Positions 1 to 8,392 of a DNA stretch of 16,464 nucleotides are shown piece by piece. The DNA comes from JBBDIM01 sp040880405. GTDB lineage: Bacteria > Planctomycetota > Planctomycetia > Pirellulales > Pirellulaceae. The translations under genes were made by a program, and so were the position numbers. The notes beneath the pieces are model-generated. The model was given only the letters and a program-made list of their open reading frames with translations. It searched no databases and had not been told where the DNA came from. The DNA lies in contig JBBDIM010000158.1 of the NCBI GenBank assembly GCA_040880405.1, forward strand, positions 1-16,464, written 5' to 3'. The stretch's first letter is position 1; each line of letters begins with the position of its first letter.

Positions 1-2
1 AG

Positions 3-76
3 TGGGCGATACTGGACTCGAACCAGTGACCTCTGCCGTGTGAAGACAGCGCTCTAACCAACTGAGCTAAACGCCC
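3..76 (-). tRNA. tRNA-Val (anticodon CAC)
   Basis: The minus strand folds as a complete 74-base cloverleaf. The acceptor arm begins GGGCGTT, the D arm is GCTC/GAGC, the anticodon stem is CTGTC/GGCAG around the loop TTCACAC, and the T arm is ACTGG/CCAGT around TTCGAGT. The loop puts CAC at positions 34-36, which reads the valine codon GUG. The acceptor stem has one T-T mismatch at its sixth pair. CCA is not encoded; the discriminator A is followed by CT. The gene lies 94 bases downstream of the second TatA-family gene on the same strand, and I see no strong promoter of its own. Confidence 0.95.
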
Positions 77-170
77 TTTTGCACGAGATGGTCTATCACT
101 TAAGTCGGCAATGGGACCACCAAGGTTCGCCAATTTTAACGAATTTGGCTACTCGTGGGGAGGGGACATC

Positions 171-539
171 TCAGGTGGTGGGCGATTGCGAGTTTTGCGG
201 CGGCTCGCTTGGCGGGGGTTCGAATTTCGGCGCGGTTGCCTCTTCGAAATCGTCATAGTCGCTGGCCGCCGGCTGGTAGCCGCCTGAACCACCGCCGCCA
301 CTTAAGTTTCGCTCGCTGAATGTGTCCTCAACGTCACGCGTGGCCTTGCTGAACTCCGACTGGACTTCGCTCAGGCCGCGCTTGAAATCGTTGTAGGTTT
401 TACCCAGATTCCGAGCGACACCGGGCAAGTTTTTTCCGAACAGCAAGATAGCGACGACCCCGATGATCATCATTTCCTGCATACCAATCCACCCCAGAAA
501 CCCAAAGAGGATTGGTGTTGTCAATAATACGGAAATCAT
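171..539 (-). CDS. TatA/TatB-family twin-arginine translocase subunit (longer paralogue)
   Basis: A 122-residue member of the TatA/TatB family, the small membrane subunits that work with TatC to export folded proteins. One membrane helix spans about residues 20-34 (MQEMMIIGVVAILLFG). It is followed by the family hallmark FG hinge and LP, then an amphipathic helix containing NLGKTYNDFKRG. After residue 80 come a glycine-rich linker (GGGGSGG) and an acidic, proline-rich tail, which the upstream paralogue lacks. The first ATG is preceded by AAGGGAG. A later start at Met20 would give a more canonical short N-terminus. The length and extended helix are somewhat TatB-like, but TatA and TatB cannot be separated from sequence alone. 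No tatC is in the window. Confidence 0.85.
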   Translation of the reverse strand: MISVLLTTPILFGFLGWIGMQEMMIIGVVAILLFGKNLPGVARNLGKTYNDFKRGLSEVQSEFSKATRDVEDTFSERNLSGGGGSGGYQPAASDYDDFEEATAPKFEPPPSEPPQNSQSPTT

Positions 540-632
540 GACTCCCTTGAACTCTCTGCTGAAGGTTTACGACAAACCAACGCGGGCGTGGTGTACCGCC
601 GGCACGGATGACGATTCATTGCGAAATCGCGA

Positions 633-830
633 TTACTTGTGCTCGGTCGATTCTTTAGGCTCATCGTCCTGAGCGAGATCGTCGCCCGGATCGTTCATGC
701 CACGCTTGAATTCATTGATCCCCTGACCAAAGCTTCGCATCAGGGCGGGGAGCTTGGTGGACCCAAAAAGAAGTAGGACGATGACCAGCATGATCATCAG
801 TTCTTGCCAGCCTAAACCGAACCCAATCAT
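633..830 (-). CDS. tatA: TatA-family twin-arginine translocase subunit (short paralogue)
   Basis: A 65-residue protein with classical TatA layout: a short N-terminus containing GWQEL, one membrane helix (about residues 10-23), the FG hinge, STKLP, an amphipathic helix containing SFGQGINEFKRG, and a short acidic tail. In the Tat system, TatA oligomers assist passage of folded substrates across the cytoplasmic membrane. The reading frame is open for 30 codons further upstream. I choose the ATG at 830 because it gives the canonical TatA N-terminus and because GAGG sits 8 bases in front of it (GAGGAAATCACA-ATG). The second TatA/TatB gene follows after 93 bases, so the two are probably co-transcribed. 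Confidence 0.9.
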   Translation of the reverse strand: MIGFGLGWQELMIMLVIVLLLFGSTKLPALMRSFGQGINEFKRGMNDPGDDLAQDDEPKESTEHK

Positions 831-1040
831 TGTGATTTCCTCACACTCAAAATGGCATCGAGTATTGGGAATACACGCAACAAAGTCGGCGAAAGCGGGC
901 CAGCACCCAGCAGGGTCCAACCAGAACCAAACTCGTGCGGTTCCAACAGAAAAAAAGGAACTACGCGGTCCAACACGGACTACCTCATTCTAAGCGGCGC
1001 ACTCCACTTGTCAAAGGCACCTTGCGGCAATCCACGGCAA

Positions 1041-3167
1041 TTACCTGCCAAACGGGGGGGCATATTGCGGCCGATCCGCCACATTGATACCGCTGGAAAG
1101 GTCGGTTGGACCATAAATGGGCAGATAGCGAAAATAGACCTCCAGAGACAACGTCGCCAGGGCGGTGCTGTAAACTCGTCCGCCGTAGTTTCCCCAGCGG
1201 GTATCAGGGTCCCAACTGCCAGCCATATCTCCCGCAGTTCGTTGCCTTGACAAAATTCGCTCATGGAGCGGTCCCTGCCACTTTTTCCAGGCATCGCCCT
1301 GCATCTGATACATCGCCAGCGTGCCGTAATAGAAATAGTACAGGTCCGCTTCTCCCTGATCCGGCAAATTTTTCAGGAGATACGTCGTTGCCTCGCTGAG
1401 TTGCTCTTTCCGATCTTCGGTTTGCAGAAAAGCCCGGCACAGAAGTCCCTCGGCGGTCATGGTAGGCGAAATCCGTTCCCCCGGGCGATAACTTGCTAAA
1501 CCTCGGTGCGTTCCGCTGGAGCTGTCGCGAAGAAACCGCTCCATGAGTCGCCCCGTGCTGTCCGGTATTTCAATTTCGGCCAAGGTGGCGCTGTGCAGTG
1601 CCATAACCTGCCAACCAAACTGGCTCATGTCACCTTGATCGCCTGGGTGGTATCGCCAGCCGCCGAGAGTCGGATGTTGGGCGGTAATGGTGTACGCGAG
1701 GGCGCGGTCGAGAAAGGGTCGAATCCGCTCGTCACCAGTCATCGCGTACGCCTCGCTGATCGCCAGCAAGGCCATGGCATGGCAATACATTTTCGCAAAA
1801 GCCCCCGCCTCTCCGGCCAGTGAGCCGCTCGCCGCCTGGTGATTGACCAGGTATTCCAAAGCCTGCTGGACATTTTCTCGGTGCTTCCCTTCCAGATGCG
1901 TATGCCCCTTGGCCAAAAACGCCAACGTTGCGAGACCGGTAATCCCCATATCGGAATTCACACCGGCGCTTTGCCGGTCGTGCCCCGCGATCCGAGCCTC
2001 TTTGCCAGCGCCATGTCGACGGGCATCCCAACGGCCGTCCGTTTCCTGTACCGCGGCCAACCATGCCAATGCGGAGTTGATCGCTGGCTCCACTTCCGGC
2101 GATCCCCCTTGGGCCTCAATGAATGCCGCCTGGTTTTCGGCGACGCGGGCCTGCATTACTAGTGGCAATGGCCTACCATCCGCTAAGGTGCGATTCGCTT
2201 GAGGTAGTAGCAGGGCGAGCTCACCGAGCCTTTGCCGAATCTCAGAATCGCCTCGTCTTGTCGCGGAACCGCCCTGTGTCGAAGCGAACTGAGCCGGAGA
2301 ATTGGTGGATTGCATCTCGCGCCGGTCGCCGCTTGTTCGCTGGTGAGACGAAGTCTCCCGCAAATTATCGGACTCGGCGAGATGGTCCTCATTGGCCATT
2401 GCGTCGGCAATCTCCTCGGATTGAGCGATATCCTGCAACGTTTGTAGATTCTTTGCCGTGGGGCGATCGTTATTGGTTGACATCGGCGCGGGCGTCTCAA
2501 CCTCCGCCACTTGTGGCGCCGCCCGAGCCGGGGAAGGCAGGGGGGGGGAGGGTGGAGCCGGAGGCGACTGACTCACCTCTTCGAGTGGCGGAGTTTCCAT
2601 CGTCACGGCGGGAAGAGGTTCCACACTTTGCGTAAGTTGCAGTGGCGAATCGTTTGCGATCTCTTCTTCCGGGTGCTTTACCATATCGTCCGGAATCGGC
2701 GTTGATGCAACCGCAGAAGCAGATGATTCCGCTAGGAACATGGTGGATTCGTCCGCCATTGCGGGGATCGCTTCCGGTCGAGCCATCCGCATCAGTTCGG
2801 TCGATTGCTGAGGCAATTCGGCTTGAAAATCATCCCATGGCTGATGAACCTTCGGCGATTCGACGACGTCGTCCGACTCCGGGAGATTTAGATCCACCTG
2901 ACTGAGTTTAAGACGAACCGTCTCCCGCGAATAACCGGGTGAAGGGGGCGAAAACATCTGCGTCATGTGGGCGTACGACATCAAGAGCAAGTGTGCGAAG
3001 ATCGAAAGTACCACGCACTTCGAAACAGGCTTCGCTTGTCCCCAGCGGGTCTGCATCAAGATCAAAAGCATCAGGGTGATTGCCGCCATGCCACCCCAGA
3101 GAAGCCCCCAGACAAACTGGGAATGGTCCAGCGAGGACGCGTCGACATTGCCCATCAGGACCTGCAT
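1041..3167 (-). CDS. TonB/TolA-like membrane anchor fused to a squalene-cyclase-like alpha/alpha toroid domain
   Basis: A 708-residue protein in three parts. (1) Two membrane helices, about residues 18-39 and 50-68, joined by a basic loop (TRWGQAKPVSK), which predicts a periplasmic C-terminus. The second helix carries S55-x-x-x-H59 (SIFAH), matching the SxxxH motif by which TonB and TolA engage ExbB/ExbD-type motors. (2) A proline-, acid- and Ser/Thr-rich linker, about residues 73-330, densest in proline at 183-228. (3) A C-terminal domain, about residues 355-690, with prenyltransferase/squalene-oxidase-type repeats: LAWLAAVQETDGRW, GGWRYHPGD, FGWQVMAL and GSWDPDTRWGNYGG. I see no DxDD catalytic motif, so a cyclase reaction is not supported. 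The start at 3167 has GGAGG 7 bases upstream, lying inside the last codons of exbD, which suggests translational coupling. The domain reading is firm; the TonB-like role is inference. Confidence 0.85.
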   Translation of the reverse strand: MQVLMGNVDASSLDHSQFVWGLLWGGMAAITLMLLILMQTRWGQAKPVSKCVVLSIFAHLLLMSYAHMTQMFSPPSPGYSRETVRLKLSQVDLNLPESDDVVESPKVHQPWDDFQAELPQQSTELMRMARPEAIPAMADESTMFLAESSASAVASTPIPDDMVKHPEEEIANDSPLQLTQSVEPLPAVTMETPPLEEVSQSPPAPPSPPLPSPARAAPQVAEVETPAPMSTNNDRPTAKNLQTLQDIAQSEEIADAMANEDHLAESDNLRETSSHQRTSGDRREMQSTNSPAQFASTQGGSATRRGDSEIRQRLGELALLLPQANRTLADGRPLPLVMQARVAENQAAFIEAQGGSPEVEPAINSALAWLAAVQETDGRWDARRHGAGKEARIAGHDRQSAGVNSDMGITGLATLAFLAKGHTHLEGKHRENVQQALEYLVNHQAASGSLAGEAGAFAKMYCHAMALLAISEAYAMTGDERIRPFLDRALAYTITAQHPTLGGWRYHPGDQGDMSQFGWQVMALHSATLAEIEIPDSTGRLMERFLRDSSSGTHRGLASYRPGERISPTMTAEGLLCRAFLQTEDRKEQLSEATTYLLKNLPDQGEADLYYFYYGTLAMYQMQGDAWKKWQGPLHERILSRQRTAGDMAGSWDPDTRWGNYGGRVYSTALATLSLEVYFRYLPIYGPTDLSSGINVADRPQYAPPFGR

Positions 3168-3170
3168 CGC

Positions 3171-3590
3171 TTACCTCCGCTGAGTTTCCAACCGCACCGA
3201 AATGCCCATTTCGGAGATCCCCGCTTGCCGAACGGAGTTCAGGACATTCGCAACCCGATCGAACGGCACTTCCGAATCGCCACGGACCAAAACGCCCAAG
3301 TCGCGATATTCCTCCCGCGCAGTGACGAGTTCCGAACGTAGCTCGTCGAGTGTCAAGTCAGTCTGGCCCAGGCTAACCCGGCCATCCCGATGGATGTTCA
3401 CGACCCGTTTCTCAGGCGCTGGGCTGAGCGTTCCGGCGTCGCTTACTCGCGGAACGTCCAAATCGATGGAGCGTTCCAATTCCGTGAACTTGGAACCAAC
3501 CATGAAAAAGATGATCAGCAGGAATAAAATATCGATCATCGGAGTCAGATTCGGCCCGGCCGTCTCTTCCGGATACGTCTTGAGTGGCAT
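3171..3590 (-). CDS. exbD: ExbD/TolR-family biopolymer transport protein
   Basis: A 139-residue ExbD/TolR protein, the small partner of the ExbB/TolQ proton channel that converts proton motive force into periplasmic movement. A short cytoplasmic N-terminus leads into one membrane helix, about residues 16-32 (LTPMIDILFLLIIFFMV), containing the conserved proton-pathway aspartate (D20). A periplasmic domain of about 100 residues follows, with the expected VVNIHRDGRVSLG and late DRVANVLNSVRQAG elements. Length is normal for the family. The ATG at 3590 is preceded by AAGGA with an 8-base gap. It sits 30 bases after exbB, and only 3 bases separate its stop from the next start. I cannot say from this gene alone whether the complex is closer to Exb or to Tol. 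Confidence 0.93.
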   Translation of the reverse strand: MPLKTYPEETAGPNLTPMIDILFLLIIFFMVGSKFTELERSIDLDVPRVSDAGTLSPAPEKRVVNIHRDGRVSLGQTDLTLDELRSELVTAREEYRDLGVLVRGDSEVPFDRVANVLNSVRQAGISEMGISVRLETQRR

Positions 3591-3620
3591 CGACTGGTTC
3601 CTTCGCCGCGGTGGACGAGA

Positions 3621-4475
3621 TCAGGCTGCTTTCGCGGGACGGGTGCTCTTCTTGGCGGTGGGCTTACGATCTTTCCAGCCGTCGGACGCGATGGCATTTA
3701 CGACCTCTTGCCCCACGGTGTCGATCTCCATTACCAACCGATCGACCCGGCCGACAAAAAACAGATAGGCGATCAATGCGGGCAACGCGACCGAAAGTCC
3801 CGCCGCTGTGGTTAACAGGGCCTGACTGATCCCACTGGCCAAAAGTTCCCGCTGTCCCATCGCCTCGGCGCTTGAGGCGATCGCGTCAAAAGCACTGATC
3901 ATCCCGAGCACGGTTCCGAGTAGTCCGAGGAGCGGGCTAATGGTTGAAATTCCGTTAAATAACCGCAAATAGCGGCGGAGCTGATTGGTAACTCGTTCAC
4001 CGGCGTCCAGAATCGCCTGTTCCACTTCTACAGAGGATCGCCCCCATTTTTTTACCGCCGCCGCGAACACTTCCGCCACTGGGCTCTTGTTCTCTTCGCA
4101 CAGGGCGAGGGCTTCCTGTTGATCGATCCGACCATCGCGGAGTTGCTCCAAGAATCGCTTGACGAATGGTCGAGGAATGACTCGTCCTTGTCGCAAACTA
4201 ATCGAGCGTTCGAACACGAACACCAGAAGCAGGAAGGAACAGAGCCCAATGGGGTACATCATCAGTCCCCCGTCACGGAACGTTTGAAGCAAATTTTTGG
4301 TCGGCACGGTGGTGGCCGCCTCGGCGAGATTCGCCGCGTCCGCGATCGGAGCCGATGACTCGGCGGCTGAAAGTGTACCCATCAGAAGTGTCGCCATCGC
4401 AAGGCCATATGCCCCACGGGACATCCATTGGCGTACGACGTATTTCGAGTCTTTACGACGATTCTTCGATTTCAT
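3621..4475 (-). CDS. exbB: ExbB/TolQ/MotA-family proton channel protein with an N-terminal extension
   Basis: A 284-residue MotA/TolQ/ExbB proton-channel protein. Three channel helices are visible: about residues 70-89 ending in the conserved FER, about 177-196 with the signature PLLGLLGTVLGMI, and about 219-242 (ALLTTAAGLSVALPALIAYLFF). A cytoplasmic domain of about 85 residues separates the first and second, as expected. In front is a basic, signal-peptide-like segment (about residues 14-38, ending GTLSAA), so the mature N-terminus is probably exported. A lysine-rich tail ends the protein. I keep the ATG at 4475; Met18 (at 4424) would make a more compact signal peptide and cannot be excluded, as neither start has a strong ribosome-binding site. 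It lies between the TPR gene (54 bases upstream) and exbD. Confidence 0.92.
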   Translation of the reverse strand: MKSKNRRKDSKYVVRQWMSRGAYGLAMATLLMGTLSAAESSAPIADAANLAEAATTVPTKNLLQTFRDGGLMMYPIGLCSFLLLVFVFERSISLRQGRVIPRPFVKRFLEQLRDGRIDQQEALALCEENKSPVAEVFAAAVKKWGRSSVEVEQAILDAGERVTNQLRRYLRLFNGISTISPLLGLLGTVLGMISAFDAIASSAEAMGQRELLASGISQALLTTAAGLSVALPALIAYLFFVGRVDRLVMEIDTVGQEVVNAIASDGWKDRKPTAKKSTRPAKAA

Positions 4476-4529
4476 GGTCCGATTGACATCCTTCCCTGGA
4501 TTCGCCTGGGCAGACCGATTTTGTAACTT

Positions 4530-7475
4530 CTAACGCAATTTATTGGTGGGAGTGGCGCCACCGTCCGCTTTTCGTTCTCGTTGTCGCACCACACTCAATC
4601 GGAGTTCCGCATCCGCGGCATAGGTTGACTCCGCGAAGTCTTCCGTGATTTCGCGATAGTATCCCGCCGCTTCGCTCCATTGCTCCTGGGCCTCATGGCA
4701 TTTGCCGATTTGCAACAGTGCCGCCGCCTTCCAATGCGGATAGTTGTACAGCGCCCCGACTTTCGCATAGGCCCGAATGGCTGCTGGATAGTCGTGTTGG
4801 TGGAAATAGGTCTCCCCGATCATCCACTGCGCCATGGCCGCGGTCTCTGTCGTTCGGCCCCGTTCGGACTGAACAACGCGGCCATAAGCTTGGCGTGCCG
4901 ACGAGAACTTCGCTTGACGGGCGTCGCATCGACCGATTAGATAATCCACTTCGTAACGTTGATCGAACTCCGGGTGGTCTTCGATCAATCGTTCCGCGCG
5001 GTGCCGAGCATCCTCCCAGTCATCCAGATTGGCGGCGATTTGGGCCAGACGTAGCTTCGCAACTTGGTTGGTCGTGAGATCGCGGCCCAGGTTGTCACTT
5101 ACGAGTCGCTCTAGTCGCTGTCGCGCGGCCTCGAACTCCCCTTGTTTGAATTGAGCTTCCCCTGCCCAGTAAGCGGCCATCGACCGTAACGGTTCGTCGC
5201 TTGACGATTCGGACAACCGGTCCATCTGCCTCGCGACCGTCTCCCAGTCACCGTTCCCAATGGCAATGTGTCCACGCATGTATCGCGCGTAGTTCGTGAT
5301 ATCACCCAAGTTTTCCCGAGCCAGGATCGTGTCGAGGTATTCAACGGCCTCCGCCTGATCCTGCCGAGTCATCGCGATTTCGGCGAGACGGTACGTCGCA
5401 TCGCCCCAATAGGAACTTTGAGGACTTCGCTGATGCAACTCTAGGAACTTCGTCTGGGCGGCATCCCAGTCCTGGAGATCAAAATGACACCACGCTTGGC
5501 GGTACGTCAGTTCGTCCGTATTCAGTCCAATAATCGGATCGGCCAACAATTGCTGGTAGACCGCAATGGCCTCTTCTTTTTGTCCCGTTTGCTCAAGCAA
5601 CGCGACAAGCCGCAACGCGGCGTTTGCCCGGTATTTATCCTCCGGCTGAGGTTCTTCCTCCAGGAGGCGGCGATACATCCCAATCGCGCGTGGCGGATCG
5701 GGACCTTCGAGCGACTTGGCCTGAATCAACAAGACCGCCGGCAACAACGGGCTGTCCGGGTAGCGTCGGGTCAATTCGGCAATGGTCGCTTCCGAATCCT
5801 CGGCATGGGAGGATGTTACTTGGCACCACGCTAAGCCAGCTAGTCCCTGCTCGATGAACTCGGACGGATTCTGTTCCTTGGCCAGGAGCTGGAACAACTC
5901 GGTAGCCCAAGGAATCGACTCTTTACGAAACGCGATTTCCGCCAATTGACGAGTCGTGTCGAGATATAACCTAGCGTCCACCCGCTCGCGGTCCAGTTCT
6001 CGATATCGCTCTCGAGCCTCCTGCACTTGGCCGAGTTCAGCCATGGCAACGATCGTGAGGCAACGCCCCTGATCCGCTATCTCCGGTGAGAGCTTTAAAG
6101 TCGACATCTCTTCCAGATGACGAACCGCCTCGATCCAATTTTGCTGACGCAGATAAATCCGTCCCAACATGAGGCGGGCACCAGCACTGTAGGAATCAGC
6201 GTTTTCCTGTTGTACTAGAATTTCAAGCGTCTTCAGTGCCTCCGCATCGTATCCTAGGGCAAGCTGTGAGATCGCGATCAGGTATCGACGTTGGCGATGC
6301 TCGGGGCGTTCCGCTTCATCCGTTTCCTTCAGGAGTTCTAATACGACCTCATGATCATCGCGGCGTTGGAAAAATTTGGCCGTCGCCAATTCAGCCCTAG
6401 ACCTGTAACTACCTTCCGGATGTTCGCGACGCAAACGGTCAACGGCAGCGTGAACCGATTCGCTTTCCTCCCGCTGGATTTGAATTAACAGGAGAAAATA
6501 CTTCGCGGCTTCGTTGCGGCGAGACTCGGCATGCTCGTTTAAATGCCGTTGGAATGCGGTTTCCGCCTCTTCTAGCCTACGCTGCTCGAACAGCGTCCGA
6601 GCTAACAAGTAGTCGATCTCCTCAACTTGATTGGCCAACTTTTCCGCATCCTGCGCCTTTCGCAGGTATCGTTCGGCCGCCGCCCAATCGCGGGTTTGGT
6701 AATACGCTTTGGCGGTCCAGAGGTCCGCCTCCCCCCGAGGCCCGGCATGAAGCTGTGAGACTTTTTCGAGATGACTGACCGCCGCCTGGTAGTTTTTAGT
6801 ATTGAACTCCAAAATTCCCCGCTCCAAGCAAACGATGGAATGAGTCAATCCACTAATCGTGGCTGCCAACTCACGATAAGCGGTTCGTGCCTCGGACCAC
6901 TTTTCCTGCTGGCTATAAGCTCGGGCTATTCCCAGGCGGGCGATGCCTCGCTCCTCGTCGGAGCCGGCGACCTCCAAGGCGGTTTGAAAATGCCCTAAGG
7001 CGTTGTCCCAATCGGCGGATGCCTGGGCAATTTCCGCGAGGTAGGGGTGAACGTGGTTTCCGATCGGATGATCCGGGTGGCGATCCTGAAATAACTTGAA
7101 GGCCCGCTCAGCCGCTTCAAGCTTCCCCGACAAGTGATAGCACTCCGCGATCCGAAACTCAGCGTGAGCTGCCTGCTTATGGTTGGGCTCCAGACTTAAG
7201 AAATCGGTGTACGAGCGGATCGCTTCGGCATGGCGTTTGAGCTGAACTAGGATCTCACCCTGGTAGAAGTGGACCGATCCGGTCAGCTTATGCCCCGGAT
7301 GTTGATCGAGAAATGACTTGAGTGCTTCATGAGCATCTGTCCACTCACCTCGGCTGTAGTGAAACGCACCGACTCGGTAGTCATCCTCGGCGCGGTCCGC
7401 CCAAGCGGTGGATGTGCCGAGACACCCAGCGAAGGCGCAGCCGATTGCGATGTAATTGAAGAGAAGGCGGATCAT
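4530..7475 (-). CDS. Large exported tetratricopeptide-repeat protein
   Basis: A 981-residue protein made almost entirely of TPR-type helical hairpins after an export signal. Typical units read YxxGExxxxxxxxxxAIxxYxxFLxLxPNH, with recurring A-Y and W-x-x-A positions, from about residue 30 to the C-terminus, which I read as more than twenty repeats. The first 26 residues form a signal peptide. It can be read with a permissive lipobox (AFAGC, Cys18) or with cleavage after TAWA, so lipoprotein or soluble periplasmic protein is undecided. Such repeats bind other proteins; in Tol-Pal loci a periplasmic TPR protein (CpoB) occupies a comparable place. It is the first gene of the exbB-exbD-toroid cluster. 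A TATGAT-like -10 element lies at 7530-7535 without a good -35. Confidence 0.88.
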   Translation of the reverse strand: MIRLLFNYIAIGCAFAGCLGTSTAWADRAEDDYRVGAFHYSRGEWTDAHEALKSFLDQHPGHKLTGSVHFYQGEILVQLKRHAEAIRSYTDFLSLEPNHKQAAHAEFRIAECYHLSGKLEAAERAFKLFQDRHPDHPIGNHVHPYLAEIAQASADWDNALGHFQTALEVAGSDEERGIARLGIARAYSQQEKWSEARTAYRELAATISGLTHSIVCLERGILEFNTKNYQAAVSHLEKVSQLHAGPRGEADLWTAKAYYQTRDWAAAERYLRKAQDAEKLANQVEEIDYLLARTLFEQRRLEEAETAFQRHLNEHAESRRNEAAKYFLLLIQIQREESESVHAAVDRLRREHPEGSYRSRAELATAKFFQRRDDHEVVLELLKETDEAERPEHRQRRYLIAISQLALGYDAEALKTLEILVQQENADSYSAGARLMLGRIYLRQQNWIEAVRHLEEMSTLKLSPEIADQGRCLTIVAMAELGQVQEARERYRELDRERVDARLYLDTTRQLAEIAFRKESIPWATELFQLLAKEQNPSEFIEQGLAGLAWCQVTSSHAEDSEATIAELTRRYPDSPLLPAVLLIQAKSLEGPDPPRAIGMYRRLLEEEPQPEDKYRANAALRLVALLEQTGQKEEAIAVYQQLLADPIIGLNTDELTYRQAWCHFDLQDWDAAQTKFLELHQRSPQSSYWGDATYRLAEIAMTRQDQAEAVEYLDTILARENLGDITNYARYMRGHIAIGNGDWETVARQMDRLSESSSDEPLRSMAAYWAGEAQFKQGEFEAARQRLERLVSDNLGRDLTTNQVAKLRLAQIAANLDDWEDARHRAERLIEDHPEFDQRYEVDYLIGRCDARQAKFSSARQAYGRVVQSERGRTTETAAMAQWMIGETYFHQHDYPAAIRAYAKVGALYNYPHWKAAALLQIGKCHEAQEQWSEAAGYYREITEDFAESTYAADAELRLSVVRQRERKADGGATPTNKLR

Positions 7476-7580
7476 TCCCTGAACCTAAACAGTCTCGTCC
7501 CGTGAGGACTGCCCCATGAAATTCGCGCGATCATAGCGAGATTTCAGATGAGGAAAAACAACGGATTCCGCTAACCACGG

Positions 7581-7629
7581 AAAAACCAGAGGCGCACCCG
7601 GGGTTATACCCCGGAATCTGCCTCTGGTT
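7581..7629 (-). terminator. Intrinsic terminator of the DUF1080 gene
   Basis: A two-tier hairpin: the outer arms AACCAGAGGC (7584-7593) and GCCTCTGGTT (7620-7629) pair perfectly, and inside them CCGGGG (7598-7603) pairs with CCCCGG (7609-7614) around a 5-base loop. On the minus strand it runs straight into TTTTT. It stands about 100 bases after the DUF1080 stop codon and separates that gene from the TPR-exbB-exbD cluster. Confidence 0.85.
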
Positions 7630-7732
7630 CTAAAGATCGTCGTGAAATGGAAGCAAGATTCAGCCGAATATGACCGCGGGACTCCAGATTGCGCAATTTC
7701 CCGCAATTATCAGCATCGAGACTCCAAACCAA

Positions 7733-8392
7733 TTAAAGTTCGCGAATGCGAATATTCCGAAATGCGACCGGATTGCCATGCCCCAAGAATCCAATATGCC
7801 CTTTATCGCGGTGAATTCCCGGGTGCTCTTTGCCATCGAGGGTTGGATTGGACCGAATTTCCGCCATGTCGGCATCGATGATTGTCGTCCCATTGAGGAT
7901 CACCTGGATCTTGTCTCCCTCAACGCGAACTTCCTGGAAGTTCCACTCGCCAGCCGGCTTCAAATGCCCTCGTTTCGCTGGCACAAGCCCGTATAGCGAA
8001 CCATGATACTGGTATTCCTGCAAATTTTTGTACTTAGGAGCATCGTCGTCCAAGACTTGAATCTCAATTCCACTGTAGGCGACGTCCCCACTGTTCGGCG
8101 CTCGAATCCCGATGCCGTTATTGCCACCCGGCGGAACCTTGAATTCAAGCCTCAGAACAAAATCCTGGTACTGCTTTTCCGTGAACAGATTGCCACCCGT
8201 TTTAGGGTCACAGATAATTTGTTCATCCTCAACGATGTACCCCTTGGTCGCACCAACCCATCCGTTCAGGGTCTTTCCGTCAAATAATGAGACAAAGCCC
8301 TCTTCCTTTTTAACTTCGGCGGTCCGATCCTCAGCGGTTAGGACCATCGGAGCCAAAAGAAACAATGCCATGGCGTAAGGAATAATTCGCAT
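7733..8392 (-). CDS. Secreted DUF1080 / 3-keto-disaccharide hydrolase-domain protein
   Basis: A 219-residue exported protein built of one 3-keto-disaccharide hydrolase domain (formerly DUF1080, a concanavalin-like jelly roll common in planctomycetes). Visible signatures are FVSLFDGKTLNGW near the N-terminus, the LRLEFKVPPGGNNGIGIRAP strand pair, YSGIEIQVLDDD, YHGSLYGLVP, GEWNFQEVRVEGDKIQVILNG, and a closing GHIGFLGHGNPVAFRNIRIREL. A signal peptide covers about residues 1-20 (ending VLTA). The frame extends 12 codons upstream to a TTG, but the ATG at 8392 begins a proper signal peptide and is preferred. Some family members act on 3-keto-glycosides; the substrate here is unknown. An AraC-family gene lies 270 bases upstream and a terminator follows. 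Confidence 0.9.
   Translation of the reverse strand: MRIIPYAMALFLLAPMVLTAEDRTAEVKKEEGFVSLFDGKTLNGWVGATKGYIVEDEQIICDPKTGGNLFTEKQYQDFVLRLEFKVPPGGNNGIGIRAPNSGDVAYSGIEIQVLDDDAPKYKNLQEYQYHGSLYGLVPAKRGHLKPAGEWNFQEVRVEGDKIQVILNGTTIIDADMAEIRSNPTLDGKEHPGIHRDKGHIGFLGHGNPVAFRNIRIREL

Noticed and set aside
831..920. Extended start of the short TatA-family gene at 920
   Set aside because: It adds 30 residues foreign to the TatA family; the ATG at 830 has GAGG upstream and the canonical N-terminus.
945..990. Possible terminator between the toroid gene and the TatA-family gene
   Set aside because: The minus strand has seven T residues near 950-957, but the hairpin in front of them is only about four pairs and poorly placed. 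I could not call it a terminator.
2183..2580. Proline- and glycine-like repetitive coding in the toroid gene as a separate gene or repeat element
   Set aside because: It is the proline-rich linker of one continuous reading frame with no internal start or frame break.
852..3341. Many plus-strand open frames opposite the toroid, ExbD and ExbB genes
   Set aside because: They are antisense shadows rich in Arg, Pro and Ser with no domain or ribosome-binding site, covering well-supported minus-strand genes.
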